Assembly: GCF_009711135.1 (NCBI RefSeq)
Contig: NZ_WMIC01000008.1
Location: 186,001-250,000, forward strand
Origin: Flavobacterium sp. LC2016-01
Lineage (GTDB): Bacteria > Bacteroidota > Bacteroidia > Flavobacteriales > Flavobacteriaceae
DNA: 64,000 bases
Direction of reading: 5' to 3'
The position numbers and the translations under genes were made by a program. Shown in pieces: positions 34,953 through 43,197 of the stretch. Position 1 is the first letter of the stretch. Each line of letters opens with the position of its first letter. The notes under the pieces are model-generated. The model was not told the origin of the DNA, ran no database searches, and was given only the letters and a program-made list of their open reading frames with translations.

Positions 34953-35005
34953 ACTGAATGGTGACAGTCATTCATTACATAATCAAAAACTTATAAATAA
35001 TAAAT

Positions 35006-35719
35006 ATGGGATTATTAGACAAATTATTTGGAAAAAAAGAAAACAAATCAAAAATACAATCGCTAAATACGCCGATTTCTGAGATAAAAAAAGACAGAGA
35101 AGAATATATTAATGTTGGACAAAGTATTTTTCCTGTTATCAAGTCTATTGATGATCCCAGAATTAAAATGGCTGCAAACAACAATCCATTATTAGTAGAC
35201 CCTTTAAGTGATGGAATTGTAACTTGTTATGTTTTGGATATGGGAGATAATTTCGAAATGTTATCTCAATCACACTTAGAAAATTTTGGGTTAAGTATTG
35301 AAGATATAAGACAAGTTGCTCAAAGAAATTTCATCAACAAAGTTAACGCTGATTGCAAAATAGGAATTATGGATTTTTCAGAACAAAATCCATTGGCAAA
35401 ACCATTTTATAAAGTAGATATCGACGCTAATTTCAACCCTTCACTAATGTTGTTAGATGAATTTTGGGAAACAACAGCAAAAGAAGTTACAAATGCCGAA
35501 ATTATTGCAGTTACAATACCAGCGAAAAATTTATTGTTTTTTTCAGATATAAAACTAATGGAGAGTTTTAGGACGATGAGGCCAGTTGCAGAAAATATGT
35601 ATGATGCATCTATTAGCGAAGGAATTGCATTAACAAAAAATACGTATTTTAGAAAGAACGGGAAATGGATATTATTTTTAAACTCCCCAGAACAAATGGT
35701 TGACGAGGACCTTTATTAG
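35006..35719 (+). CDS. Hypothetical protein (DUF1444-like)
   Basis: The 237-residue protein has a start KLFGKKEN like many small cytoplasmic proteins and later strings LVDPLSDGIVTCYVLDMGDNFEML and a final YFRKNGKWILFLNS that resemble the DUF1444/YtpQ family; the assignment is tentative. It is last in the array and is not followed by the repeat but by the terminator of tRNA-Leu. Confidence 0.6.
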   Translation: MGLLDKLFGKKENKSKIQSLNTPISEIKKDREEYINVGQSIFPVIKSIDDPRIKMAANNNPLLVDPLSDGIVTCYVLDMGDNFEMLSQSHLENFGLSIEDIRQVAQRNFINKVNADCKIGIMDFSEQNPLAKPFYKVDIDANFNPSLMLLDEFWETTAKEVTNAEIIAVTIPAKNLLFFSDIKLMESFRTMRPVAENMYDASISEGIALTKNTYFRKNGKWILFLNSPEQMVDEDLY

Positions 35720-35737
35720 ATAACAACCAATCGCCAA

Positions 35738-35775
35738 TAAAAAAAGCCTGAGAATCAAAATTCTCAGGCTTTTCC
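35738..35775. terminator. Terminator of the tRNA-Leu operon
   Basis: The hairpin AAAAGCCTGAGAATC, loop AAAA, TTCTCAGGCTTTT has A and T runs on both sides. It ends the minus-strand tRNA transcript and the plus-strand gene 35006-35719. A close duplicate lies at 33238-33285. Confidence 0.8.
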
Positions 35776-35785
35776 TTTTTTAAAG

Positions 35786-35868
35786 TGACCACGGTGGGAT
35801 TTGAACCCACACGCCCTTACGAGCACCACCCCCTCAAGATGGCAAGTCTACCGTTTCTCCACGTGGCC
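35786..35868 (-). tRNA. tRNA-Leu (anticodon GAG)
   Basis: The 83-nt class II gene on the minus strand has acceptor GGCCACG/CGTGGTC, anticodon stem CCATC/GGTGG with loop TTGAGGG (anticodon GAG), a long variable arm (TGCTCGTAAGGGCGT) and T-arm with TTCAAAT. Discriminator A. Confidence 0.9.
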
Positions 35869-35910
35869 TTAAATGAAAAAAGGTCATTCGCCGTGGCGAA
35901 CAACCTTTTG

Positions 35911-35983
35911 TGACCCGACTGGGGCTCGAACCCAGGACCCCATCATTAAAAGTGATGTGCTCTACCGACTGAGCTATCGAGTC
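35911..35983 (-). tRNA. tRNA-Lys (anticodon TTT), middle copy
   Basis: A 73-nt cloverleaf, identical to the copies at 29469-29541 and 36024-36096. It is followed on the minus strand by tRNA-Leu after a gap of 42 bases. Confidence 0.93.
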
Positions 35984-36023
35984 ATTGCTTTCAAGAAACT
36001 TATTTTGTTAATCACAAATTTTG

Positions 36024-36096
36024 TGACCCGACTGGGGCTCGAACCCAGGACCCCATCATTAAAAGTGATGTGCTCTACCGACTGAGCTATCGAGTC
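36024..36096 (-). tRNA. tRNA-Lys (anticodon TTT), promoter-proximal copy
   Basis: A 73-nt cloverleaf, identical to the other two, 40 bases upstream of the middle copy on the minus strand. Lys-Lys-Leu form one transcript. Confidence 0.93.
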
Positions 36097-36120
36097 ATAT
36101 TCGTTTCTTGAATGCGGGTG

Positions 36121-36152
36121 CAAATATAAGGAGTTATTTTCGAAGTTTCCAA
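36121..36152 (-). promoter_or_regulatory. Promoter of the tRNA Lys-Lys-Leu transcript
   Basis: On the minus strand TTGG is followed after 20 bases by TATATTTG, matching the Bacteroidota -33 (TTTG/TTG) and -7 (TAnnTTTG) boxes. It lies about 24 bases upstream of the first tRNA-Lys. Confidence 0.6.
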
Positions 36153-36223
36153 GCATTTTTATTATAAATTTGTCTTTTTTTACGAAAAAACGCCAATGTC
36201 TTAGTTTATAAGGTTTTATTAAT

Positions 36224-36742
36224 ATGAAAAAAATAGTGTTATTAGGTTACATGGGTTGCGGAAAGTCAACAATTGCCCAAAACTTGTCAAAAATTACAAA
36301 TATTCCGTTTCTGGATTTAGATACTTGCATCGAAAAAAGAGCAAATTTGTCTATAAATGAAATTTTTTCGAAACATGGAGAGATCTATTTTCGAAAATTA
36401 GAACACGAAATGTTTTTGGAATTACTTCATTCTTCAGAAAATAACATTATTGGTTTAGGTGGAGGAACTCCTTGTTATGCTAATAATCATTTACTGCTTC
36501 AAAATGATGATATCGTATCTGTGTACTTAAAAGCATCAATTGATACTTTATATAATAGATTGGCACAAAACAAGAGCAAACGCCCGCTGATTGCGAATAT
36601 GGAAGAGGAAGAAATGAAGGAGTTTATCGCAAAACATTTATTCGACAGAAGTTTTTATTACAACCACGCACAGCATAAAGTGTCGGTTGATGGAAGATCA
36701 GTCGAAGAAACAGTTGAGGATATTTTGAAAATCTTAGCTTAA
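36224..36742 (+). CDS. aroK: Shikimate kinase
   Basis: The 172-residue enzyme phosphorylates shikimate with ATP in aromatic amino acid synthesis. The P-loop is GYMGCGKSTIAQ (residues 8-19), with the DLD shikimate motif FLDLDTCIEKRA and the GLGGGTP string; the lid is near RPLIANM. The length is right. It overlaps the phosphoribosyltransferase gene, read from the other strand, by nine bases at the 3' ends. Confidence 0.95.
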   Translation: MKKIVLLGYMGCGKSTIAQNLSKITNIPFLDLDTCIEKRANLSINEIFSKHGEIYFRKLEHEMFLELLHSSENNIIGLGGGTPCYANNHLLLQNDDIVSVYLKASIDTLYNRLAQNKSKRPLIANMEEEEMKEFIAKHLFDRSFYYNHAQHKVSVDGRSVEETVEDILKILA

Positions 36743-37234
36743 GAACGCGTAATTATCGCCATTTTCATCAAAAACGACCTGAACATGCTCTAATAAAGAA
36801 GTTGATAAGGAGATTCCTTTAAAATCGGCTTTTACAGGGTATTTTTTATGGTTTCTGTCAACAAGTACTGCTGTTTTGAATTTCTTAAGCGGAACGTCTA
36901 GGAAATGACGAACAGCATAGATTAAAGTAGTGCCCGAATTAAGCACGTCATCAACTAATACCAAACCTTTGTTTTGGTACTCTTCTTTGGTTAAAGAAGT
37001 CTGAATTGGCAATTGCGGATTTTGTTTGTCGACTTTAACTTCGCAGGTTGAAACTTTTAATGTTGAAATATTGCTTAAGGCTAAAGCAAGTTTTTGAGCA
37101 AATATAGATCCGTTAGAAGCTATTCCGGCAATTACAACTTCTTCTTCATCAACAAATGTCTCGTAAATTTGATAAGCGATACGTTTGATTTTGTGTTCGA
37201 TTTCTTGATTGGTTAAGATGATGTTTTTGCTCAT
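36734..37234 (-). CDS. Phosphoribosyltransferase family protein
   Basis: The 166-residue protein carries the PRPP-binding loop LVLVDDVLNSGTTLIYA and a preceding hood region of the type I phosphoribosyltransferase fold. It resembles PyrR or a hypoxanthine-type transferase in size; which purine or pyrimidine it uses is not decidable by eye. Confidence 0.87.
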   Translation of the reverse strand: MSKNIILTNQEIEHKIKRIAYQIYETFVDEEEVVIAGIASNGSIFAQKLALALSNISTLKVSTCEVKVDKQNPQLPIQTSLTKEEYQNKGLVLVDDVLNSGTTLIYAVRHFLDVPLKKFKTAVLVDRNHKKYPVKADFKGISLSTSLLEHVQVVFDENGDNYAFLS

Positions 37235-37316
37235 GATTTTATTTTTTGCTAAAATACGATTAGAATTTTAGATTTTAGATTTTTTGAATTGGAATTTGGA
37301 ATTTAGGAATTGGAAT

Positions 37317-37706
37317 TTAATTTTCCTCTTCTTCATCAAAAATTTCATTTCCGTACTCGTCAATATCTCTTCGGTCTTTTTTGGTAGGTCTTCCTGTTCC
37401 GCTTTTTCTATAATGTTCTTTGGACAGTTTTAATAATTCCAAATGAGCATAAGCTTCGGCTGGAGTTTCGTTTTTTCGGTATATATCCACAAGTTTTGCT
37501 CCTACACGGCTTTCTGGGATGTCAAGAACCGTAATAATTTGAGTAATCTGATCTTTTCTAAAGGTGATTCTGTCAGTAGGAAAAACTTCTTTAGAAGGTT
37601 TGGCAACCTGCCCATTTACTGTGATATGGTTTTTTTTGCAAGCTTCTGTAACCATGTTTCTGGTCTTGTAATAACGCACGCACCATAAGTATTTATCTAT
37701 TCTCAT
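37317..37706 (-). CDS. S4-domain RNA-binding protein (HslR-like)
   Basis: The 129-residue protein from ATG 37706 has the S4 fold at its N-terminus (MRIDKYLWCVRYYKTRNMV and KKNHITVNGQVAKPS) and a basic C-terminus RKSGTGRPTKKDRRD. The family binds stalled 50S subunits with peptidyl-tRNA in E. coli (Hsp15). An upstream ATG in the same frame at 37751 is less likely. Confidence 0.88.
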   Translation of the reverse strand: MRIDKYLWCVRYYKTRNMVTEACKKNHITVNGQVAKPSKEVFPTDRITFRKDQITQIITVLDIPESRVGAKLVDIYRKNETPAEAYAHLELLKLSKEHYRKSGTGRPTKKDRRDIDEYGNEIFDEEEEN

Positions 37707-37785
37707 AATTTTTCTAAAATCGAAGTTAAATTCTTTACAAAAATAAATCAATATTGTATCTTGCGCACCTAAAAAATTAACAATA

Positions 37786-38889
37786 ATGAATAAATTTAAA
37801 TATTATTTTATTTTATTACTAGCTGGTATTGCTTTGGTTTCTTGTAACAAGGGTGATGATGATGAACCTGTGGTTCCTTTGAGAGATTATAATGTGCAAT
37901 ATAAAGCAGATAATGACTCTATAGTAAAATATTTAAAGACTAATTATATTGATAACGTTTCAGCAAATTATGACATTGTAATAAAGAAAATCCCTACTGG
38001 GGGTACACAGACTTCAATTTGGGATCAAAAAACGTATCCTTTGAAAGTAAGAAAGGTTTACAATCGTGATGTTAATTATGATGTTTATTATTTAGAATTA
38101 AGAAAAGGAACTGGTGAGGCTCCATCTAATACAGATAAAATTTACGCTTCTTATTCTGGTAATTTGCTTGACGGAACTGTTTTTGATACTTCATATGGAT
38201 ACGGTATAAGCTTTGATTTGTTTGTTTACACTCAAGGTGCTGTAATTGATGGCTGGGGAGAGATTTTTCCGCAGTTTAGGACAGGAACCGCGACTACTGC
38301 AGCAAATGGTGAAATTACCTATGATAATTTTGGAGCTGGTGTAATGTTTTTGCCTTCGGGACTAGCATATTATGCATCGGCGCAAGATAAAATACCGGCA
38401 TATTCTCCTTTGGTATTTAGTTTTAAATTATATGGTCTTTTAAGAATGGATCATGATATTCAGATAAACGGTACAACGGTAACTGCAAATCCAGATGGTA
38501 TTCCTGATTATTTTGAAGATGTTAATAAAACTGTTACTGCTGATGGTTTTGATGGCAATGGATATGTTTATGACTTAAGAGATTTAGTAAGATATCCAAA
38601 TCCACCAGCGTGGATGAAAGATGATACAGATGGAGACGGAATCGCAGATTTCTTAGATGTTGATGATGATGGAGATGGTTATACTACTCGATTTGAAACT
38701 ACAAAACCTACTGATGCTCCAGTTACGGGTATAAGCAAATATTATCCATTTGATCCAATTCCGGATAATCCTAGTACGCCAAATATTGATGAGACTGAAA
38801 CATATGGTATTCCTGCCTTTGGAGGCGATTATACTTCTCCGGGAAGATTAAGAATTCATGTTGATAAAGATCACCATAGTGTAAAATAA
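37786..38889 (+). CDS. FKBP-type peptidyl-prolyl isomerase lipoprotein
   Basis: The 367-residue protein has a lipoprotein signal peptide (GIALVSC). The FKBP fold spans about residues 95-220, including YASYSGNLLDGTVFDTS and the VMFLPSGLAYY string. The C-terminus has a calcium-binding thrombospondin-type-3-like segment (DTDGDGIADFLDVDDDGDGY) and a trailing part. Such proteins act as periplasmic chaperones in gliding bacteria; a link to gliding is inference only. Confidence 0.88.
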   Translation: MNKFKYYFILLLAGIALVSCNKGDDDEPVVPLRDYNVQYKADNDSIVKYLKTNYIDNVSANYDIVIKKIPTGGTQTSIWDQKTYPLKVRKVYNRDVNYDVYYLELRKGTGEAPSNTDKIYASYSGNLLDGTVFDTSYGYGISFDLFVYTQGAVIDGWGEIFPQFRTGTATTAANGEITYDNFGAGVMFLPSGLAYYASAQDKIPAYSPLVFSFKLYGLLRMDHDIQINGTTVTANPDGIPDYFEDVNKTVTADGFDGNGYVYDLRDLVRYPNPPAWMKDDTDGDGIADFLDVDDDGDGYTTRFETTKPTDAPVTGISKYYPFDPIPDNPSTPNIDETETYGIPAFGGDYTSPGRLRIHVDKDHHSVK

Positions 38890-38910
38890 TTACAAGAAAA
38901 TAAAAATGAA

Positions 38911-38947
38911 AAAAAAACCTCGAAATTCAATTTCGAGGTTTTTTTGT
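38911..38947. terminator. Intrinsic terminator, first copy
   Basis: The hairpin AACCTCGAAATT with AATTTCGAGGTT and a T run follows the FKBP gene. The same hairpin occurs at 39161-39196, 250 bases on, within a tandem duplication. Confidence 0.75.
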
Positions 38948-38967
38948 AGAGAAAAGTAAAAAATATT

Positions 38968-39080
38968 TTCTTTTGATAGCTCTTTTTGCAGCTTCAACAA
39001 TTGCTTGATTTTTTAATTTGTGTTTTTCTATTAATTGCTCTGGAGTTTCAGGTTCACCAATAACCATCTTGTCTTTGTAC
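38968..39080 (-). pseudogene. Decayed duplicate of the 3' end of the transketolase gene
   Basis: The stretch matches the last 37 or so codons of the transketolase gene at 39218-39330, with substitutions: ACAGCTTCAACAATTGCTTG with flanks recurs at both places. The preceding TAGTGTAAAATAATTAC near 38878 recurs at 39131 and the terminator recurs at 250 bases. It is a degenerate tandem duplication of about 250 bp with no reading frame. The gap 38890-39217 thus holds two terminators and this relic. Confidence 0.8.
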
Positions 39081-39160
39081 TTCCCTATTAAGATTAAGGC
39101 TTCATGTTGCTAAAAATCATAATTCATCATAGTGTAAAATAATTACGATGAGATAGAAAT

Positions 39161-39196
39161 AAAAAAACCTCGAAATTCAATTTCGAGGTTTTTTTT
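39161..39196. terminator. Intrinsic terminator, second copy
   Basis: Same hairpin as at 38911-38947, with a longer T run; it serves the minus-strand transketolase gene that ends at 39218. Confidence 0.75.
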
Positions 39197-39217
39197 ATAA
39201 AGTAAGAAAAGTAAAAA

Positions 39218-40171
39218 TTATTTTCTTTTGATAACTCTTTCTACAGCTTCAACAATTGCTTGATTGTTCAATTTGTATTTTTCCATTAATTGCTCAGGAG
39301 TTCCAGATTCACCAAAACTATCTTGTACTGCTACAAATTCCTGTGGAGTTGGATTGTTTAAAGCTAATACACCTGAAACACTTTCTCCAAGACCTCCAAG
39401 GTAGTTGTGCTCTTCTGCAGTAACTACACATTTCGTTTTAGCAATCGATTTTAGAATGGCCTCTTCGTCAAGAGGTTTGATAGTGTGAATGTTGATTACT
39501 TCAGCAGAAATTCCTTTTGCCTCTAATGCTTCAGCAGCAATAAGAGCTTCCCAAACCAAGTGACCAGTTGCTATAATAGTAACATCTGTTCCTTCGTTTA
39601 ACAAAATTGCTTTTCCAATTACGAAAGGTTCGTCAGCAGGAGTGAAGTTTGCTACAACTGGACGTCCGAAACGCAAGTAAGCTGGACCGTGGTGATCTGC
39701 CAATGCTAAAGTTGCAGCTTTAGTCTGGTTGTAATCACAAGTATTGATTACAGTCATTCCTGGCAACATTTTCATTAATCCGATGTCTTCTAAGATTTGG
39801 TGCGTTGCACCGTCTTCTCCTAAAGTTAAACCAGCGTGTGAAGCACAGATTTTTACGTTTTTATCTGAATAAGCAACAGACTGACGAATTTGATCGTAAA
39901 CTCTTCCTGTAGAAAAGTTTGCGAAAGTTCCTGTAAAAGGAATTTTTCCGCCAATTGTTAAACCTGCAGCAATTCCGATCATGTTAGCTTCCGCAATTCC
40001 GATTTGGAAAAAACGCTCTGGGTGATTTTTTTTGAATTCATCAAATTTTAATGATCCAATTAAGTCAGCACATAATGCTACAACATTTTCGTTTTTTTGA
40101 CCTAATTCAGTCATTCCCGCTCCAAAACCAGAACGAGTATCTTTACTTCCTGTATTTTCGTATTTTTTCAT
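39218..40171 (-). CDS. Transketolase, C-terminal subunit
   Basis: The 317-residue protein has the pyrimidine-binding (Pyr) and C-terminal domains of transketolase, with RFFQIGIAEANMIGIAAGLTIGG, ASHAGLTLGEDGATHQ and the final transketolase C domain. With the neighbouring N-terminal subunit gene it forms a split enzyme that moves two-carbon units in the pentose phosphate pathway. Confidence 0.93.
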   Translation of the reverse strand: MKKYENTGSKDTRSGFGAGMTELGQKNENVVALCADLIGSLKFDEFKKNHPERFFQIGIAEANMIGIAAGLTIGGKIPFTGTFANFSTGRVYDQIRQSVAYSDKNVKICASHAGLTLGEDGATHQILEDIGLMKMLPGMTVINTCDYNQTKAATLALADHHGPAYLRFGRPVVANFTPADEPFVIGKAILLNEGTDVTIIATGHLVWEALIAAEALEAKGISAEVINIHTIKPLDEEAILKSIAKTKCVVTAEEHNYLGGLGESVSGVLALNNPTPQEFVAVQDSFGESGTPEQLMEKYKLNNQAIVEAVERVIKRK

Positions 40172-40249
40172 TTTATTTCTTTTGAGATGCTAAGTTTCTA
40201 AGTGACTAGGTTTCTAAGCTAAAAACTGTCTACTGAGACTGAGCACTTT

Positions 40250-41098
40250 TTAATAATCCGCTAAAGTTGAAATGTTTTGAGCCAATGCGTTTGCTAATTG
40301 GTCATTGTTTGGTGCTTTACCATGCCATGCGTGAGTGTGCATCATAAAATCAACTCCATTACCCATTTCTGTATGTAATAAAATACAAACCGGTTTTCCT
40401 TTTCCTGTTCTTGATTTAGCATCAGTTAAACCAGCAAGAATTGCATCAATGCTGTTTCCTTCTTTAATTTCTAAAACATCCCAGTCAAAAGCTTCGAATT
40501 TAGCGCGAATACTTCCCATTGGCAAAACTTCATCCGTTGTTCCGTCAATTTGTTTTCCGTTTAAGTCGATTGTAGCAATAAGGTTGTCTACTTTTTTAGC
40601 AGAAGCATACATGATAGCTTCCCAGTTTTGACCTTCTTGTAATTCTCCGTCTCCGTGTAAAGTATAAACAATATGATTGTCATTGTTTAATTTTTTAGCC
40701 TGTGCTGCTCCAAGAGCTACAGATAAACCTTGTCCTAATGAACCAGAGGCAATACGAACTCCAGGTAAACCTTCGTGAGTTGTTGGGTGTCCTTGTAAAC
40801 GAGAATTTAATAATCTAAAAGTAGCAAGTTCTGAAACTGGAAAATAACCGCTGCGTGCTAAAACGCTATAAAATACAGGAGAAATATGTCCGTTTGAAAG
40901 GAAAAATAAATCTTCTCCAATTCCGTCCATATCAAAACCTTCTTTGCGGTCCATAATATTTTGATATAGTGTTACCAAAAATTCAGTACAACCTAATGAA
41001 CCACCTGGGTGTCCAGAGTTTACAGCATGTACCATTCGAAGAATATCTCTTCTTACTTGGATCGTTAAATCGCTTAATTGTTGTGTGTTAGGCTTCAT
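40250..41098 (-). CDS. Transketolase, N-terminal subunit
   Basis: The 282-residue protein binds thiamine diphosphate, with VNSGHPGGSLGCTE, LSNGHISPVFYS and the Mg-diphosphate motif HGDGELQEGQNWEAI. It is upstream of the C-terminal subunit gene on the same strand with a gap of 78 bases. Splitting transketolase into two subunits is known in several bacteria. Confidence 0.94.
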   Translation of the reverse strand: MKPNTQQLSDLTIQVRRDILRMVHAVNSGHPGGSLGCTEFLVTLYQNIMDRKEGFDMDGIGEDLFFLSNGHISPVFYSVLARSGYFPVSELATFRLLNSRLQGHPTTHEGLPGVRIASGSLGQGLSVALGAAQAKKLNNDNHIVYTLHGDGELQEGQNWEAIMYASAKKVDNLIATIDLNGKQIDGTTDEVLPMGSIRAKFEAFDWDVLEIKEGNSIDAILAGLTDAKSRTGKGKPVCILLHTEMGNGVDFMMHTHAWHGKAPNNDQLANALAQNISTLADY

Positions 41099-41260
41099 TT
41101 TATATGTAAAATTTTAAACTGAAGCAAAAGTAATTGTTATTTTGCGGGGAGACAAATGATTTTCCGCTTTAGTTTGCTCTAATTGTTAAATTTTTTTGCT
41201 CTTTTTTTATCAGATTTAGGGAAAATTCGAGATATTCATAATTACGCATAAAGCTATGAC

Positions 41261-41313
41261 ACAGATTAAATGTGTATTAATGACTTTTAAATGTCTTAAA
41301 TACACTTAATCTG
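41261..41313. repeat. Inverted repeat upstream of the transketolase operon
   Basis: CAGATTAAATGTGTATT pairs with AAATACACTTAATCTG with few mismatches and a 20-base loop. It lies in the intergenic space 41099-41350, which holds nothing else I can identify. Confidence 0.5.
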
Positions 41314-41350
41314 CAACGAAAAAAAGTTTAAAGAAAATTTGATGTGCTAT

Positions 41351-41650
41351 TTAATTAGTATCGCTTTCACTATAGAAGTTGTTTTCTTCATCTTCTGAAC
41401 CAATTTCTTCCTGATCATCATCAAGTTCAGAGCCGGGAACGTCAAGATCTTCTCCGAGTTTATCGCTATTTTGTTTCCATTTATGATTGTTTTGATCGAT
41501 GGTTTTTTCGTTTGAGATTTCATCCAGATCAATATCCTCTAATTGGTCTTCTTGATTGAATATGTCTTCGCTTGACGGATAATCTAAATTCTCCAGATTT
41601 CTTTCAATTTCATTCTCTTTTGCGGTATTTTTTTCTTCTGAATTTATCAT
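41351..41650 (-). CDS. Hypothetical acidic protein
   Basis: The 99-residue protein from ATG 41650 is dominated by Glu and Asp, with no membrane segment and no motif. An in-frame start at 41719 would add 23 residues. It is probably disordered; similar short acidic proteins are common in this phylum. The function is unknown. Confidence 0.6.
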   Translation of the reverse strand: MINSEEKNTAKENEIERNLENLDYPSSEDIFNQEDQLEDIDLDEISNEKTIDQNNHKWKQNSDKLGEDLDVPGSELDDDQEEIGSEDEENNFYSESDTN

Positions 41651-41770
41651 GATTTTTATACATTTTAGTTGAATATTAAAATTACGAAAGAAATCGTTGA
41701 AACTTTTATATTTTAACAATCAGATTGCTGCAGTTTTTACAGTATGATTTTTGTCGTGAAGTTTCTTGAA

Positions 41771-41886
41771 GAACCGTGTGCGTTAGGGATAGAAGCGGCA
41801 TCTCCCGATTTAGAAAAACAAGGTTTTTTAGCCGTAGTTTTTGTTAATCGGGAATATAGCGGATAGCCCGGCCGGAGGAAACGCCC
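41771..41886. ncRNA. Structured RNA candidate, Flavo-1-like
   Basis: The block starts GTGTGCGTTAGGGATAGAAG and ends GGATAGCCCGGCCGGAGG with AACGCCC. The end GCGTT pairs with AACGC, and an inner CTCCCGATT pairs with AATCGGGA. The conserved-looking GCGTTAGGGATAGAAGCGGC and ATAGCGGATAGCCC strings, well known to me as recurring in Flavobacteria, support a structured RNA, possibly the Flavo-1 motif. Strand and name are not certain. The remaining space 41651-42053 holds the tgt promoter. Confidence 0.5.
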
Positions 41887-42025
41887 AAAATAATTTTAGT
41901 TTCATGTTTAAAGTTTTCTTTGTTTCAGGTTTTTGTAAAATCTCTGAATTTAACTCAATGAGAATAATTATCTAATCGACAAATTTTCTAATTATCTAAT
42001 TAATTAGTTTTCCCTGAAATTAGCT

Positions 42026-42033
42026 TATCTTTG
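42026..42033 (+). promoter_or_regulatory. -7 box of the tgt promoter
   Basis: TATCTTTG fits the TAnnTTTG consensus, 20 bases before the tgt ATG. A clear -33 box is not seen. Confidence 0.45.
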
Positions 42034-42053
42034 CCGACTGAAAAAAGAAACAG

Positions 42054-43184
42054 ATGAAGTTTGATTTATTACAAAAAGATCCGCAGTCGAAAGCGAGAGC
42101 GGGCAGTATTACTACAGATCACGGCGTAATTGAAACGCCTATTTTTATGCCTGTAGGAACGGTTGCTTCTGTAAAAGGAGTGCATCAGCGTGAATTGAAA
42201 GACGATATTAATCCGGATATTATTCTTGGAAATACGTACCATTTATATTTGCGTCCGCAGACTGAAATTTTGGAGAAAGCGGGAGGACTGCATAAATTCA
42301 TGAATTGGGATCGTAATATTTTGACAGATTCTGGCGGATATCAAGTGTATTCTCTTTCAAATAATCGAAAAATTAAAGAAGAAGGAGTAAAATTCAAATC
42401 GCATATTGACGGTTCGTACCACTTTTTTACGCCTGAAAATGTAATGGAAATTCAGCGTACGATTGGAGCTGATATTATCATGGCTTTTGATGAGTGTACG
42501 CCTTACCCTTGCGATTACAGATATGCTCAGCGTTCTATGCACATGACACACCGTTGGTTGGATCGCTGTATCAGTCATTTAGATAAAGTGCCTTATAAAT
42601 ACGGTTACGAACAAACGTTTTTCCCGATTGTTCAGGGAAGTACGTATAAAGATTTACGTCGTCAATCAGCGGAATATATTGCTAATTCTGGACAGCAAGG
42701 AAATGCCATTGGTGGATTATCTGTTGGTGAGCCTGCTGAAGAAATGTACGCGATGACTGAAGTAGTGTGCGAAATTTTGCCAGAAGACAAACCTCGTTAT
42801 TTAATGGGTGTTGGAACTCCAATTAATATTTTGGAAAATATCGCGTTAGGAATTGATATGTTCGATTGTGTTATGCCAACGCGTAACGCAAGAAACGGAA
42901 TGTTGTTTACCGCAAACGGAACAATCAACATCAAAAATAAAAAATGGGAAGCTGATTTTTCTCCAATTGATGAAATGGGGCACACTTTCGTAGATACAGA
43001 ATATACAAAAGCCTATTTACGTCACTTGTTTGCAGCTAACGAATATTTAGGAAAACAAATCGCAACGATTCATAATCTTGGATTTTATATGTGGTTGGTT
43101 CGTGAAGCCAGAAAACATATCTTAGCCGGAGATTTTAGACCATGGAAAGAAATGATGGTTAAAAATATGAGCCAAAGACTTTAA
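42054..43184 (+). CDS. tgt: tRNA-guanine transglycosylase
   Basis: The 376-residue enzyme exchanges guanine-34 of certain tRNAs for the queuine precursor preQ1. The fold and active site are clear: Asp92 in LTDSGGYQ, DECTPYP, the base-recognition strand AIGGLSVGE and nucleophile Asp271 in MFDCVMPTRNARNG. The usual zinc ligands CxCxxC are not there: the aligned positions read Gly309, Thr311 and Asp314, though His340 remains. It is followed by an LptG-like permease gene. Confidence 0.94.
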   Translation: MKFDLLQKDPQSKARAGSITTDHGVIETPIFMPVGTVASVKGVHQRELKDDINPDIILGNTYHLYLRPQTEILEKAGGLHKFMNWDRNILTDSGGYQVYSLSNNRKIKEEGVKFKSHIDGSYHFFTPENVMEIQRTIGADIIMAFDECTPYPCDYRYAQRSMHMTHRWLDRCISHLDKVPYKYGYEQTFFPIVQGSTYKDLRRQSAEYIANSGQQGNAIGGLSVGEPAEEMYAMTEVVCEILPEDKPRYLMGVGTPINILENIALGIDMFDCVMPTRNARNGMLFTANGTINIKNKKWEADFSPIDEMGHTFVDTEYTKAYLRHLFAANEYLGKQIATIHNLGFYMWLVREARKHILAGDFRPWKEMMVKNMSQRL

Positions 43185-43197
43185 AATATGTTGATTT

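Noticed and set aside
31747..35005. Classical integron
   Set aside because: No integron integrase in the window and the repeat ends do not fit the standard RYYYAAC/GTTRRRY boxes cleanly; only a cassette-like layout can be claimed.
35873..36085. 70-codon frame across the two tRNA-Lys genes
   Set aside because: It is a readthrough of tRNA sequences; the repeated amino acid pattern comes from the identical tRNA genes.
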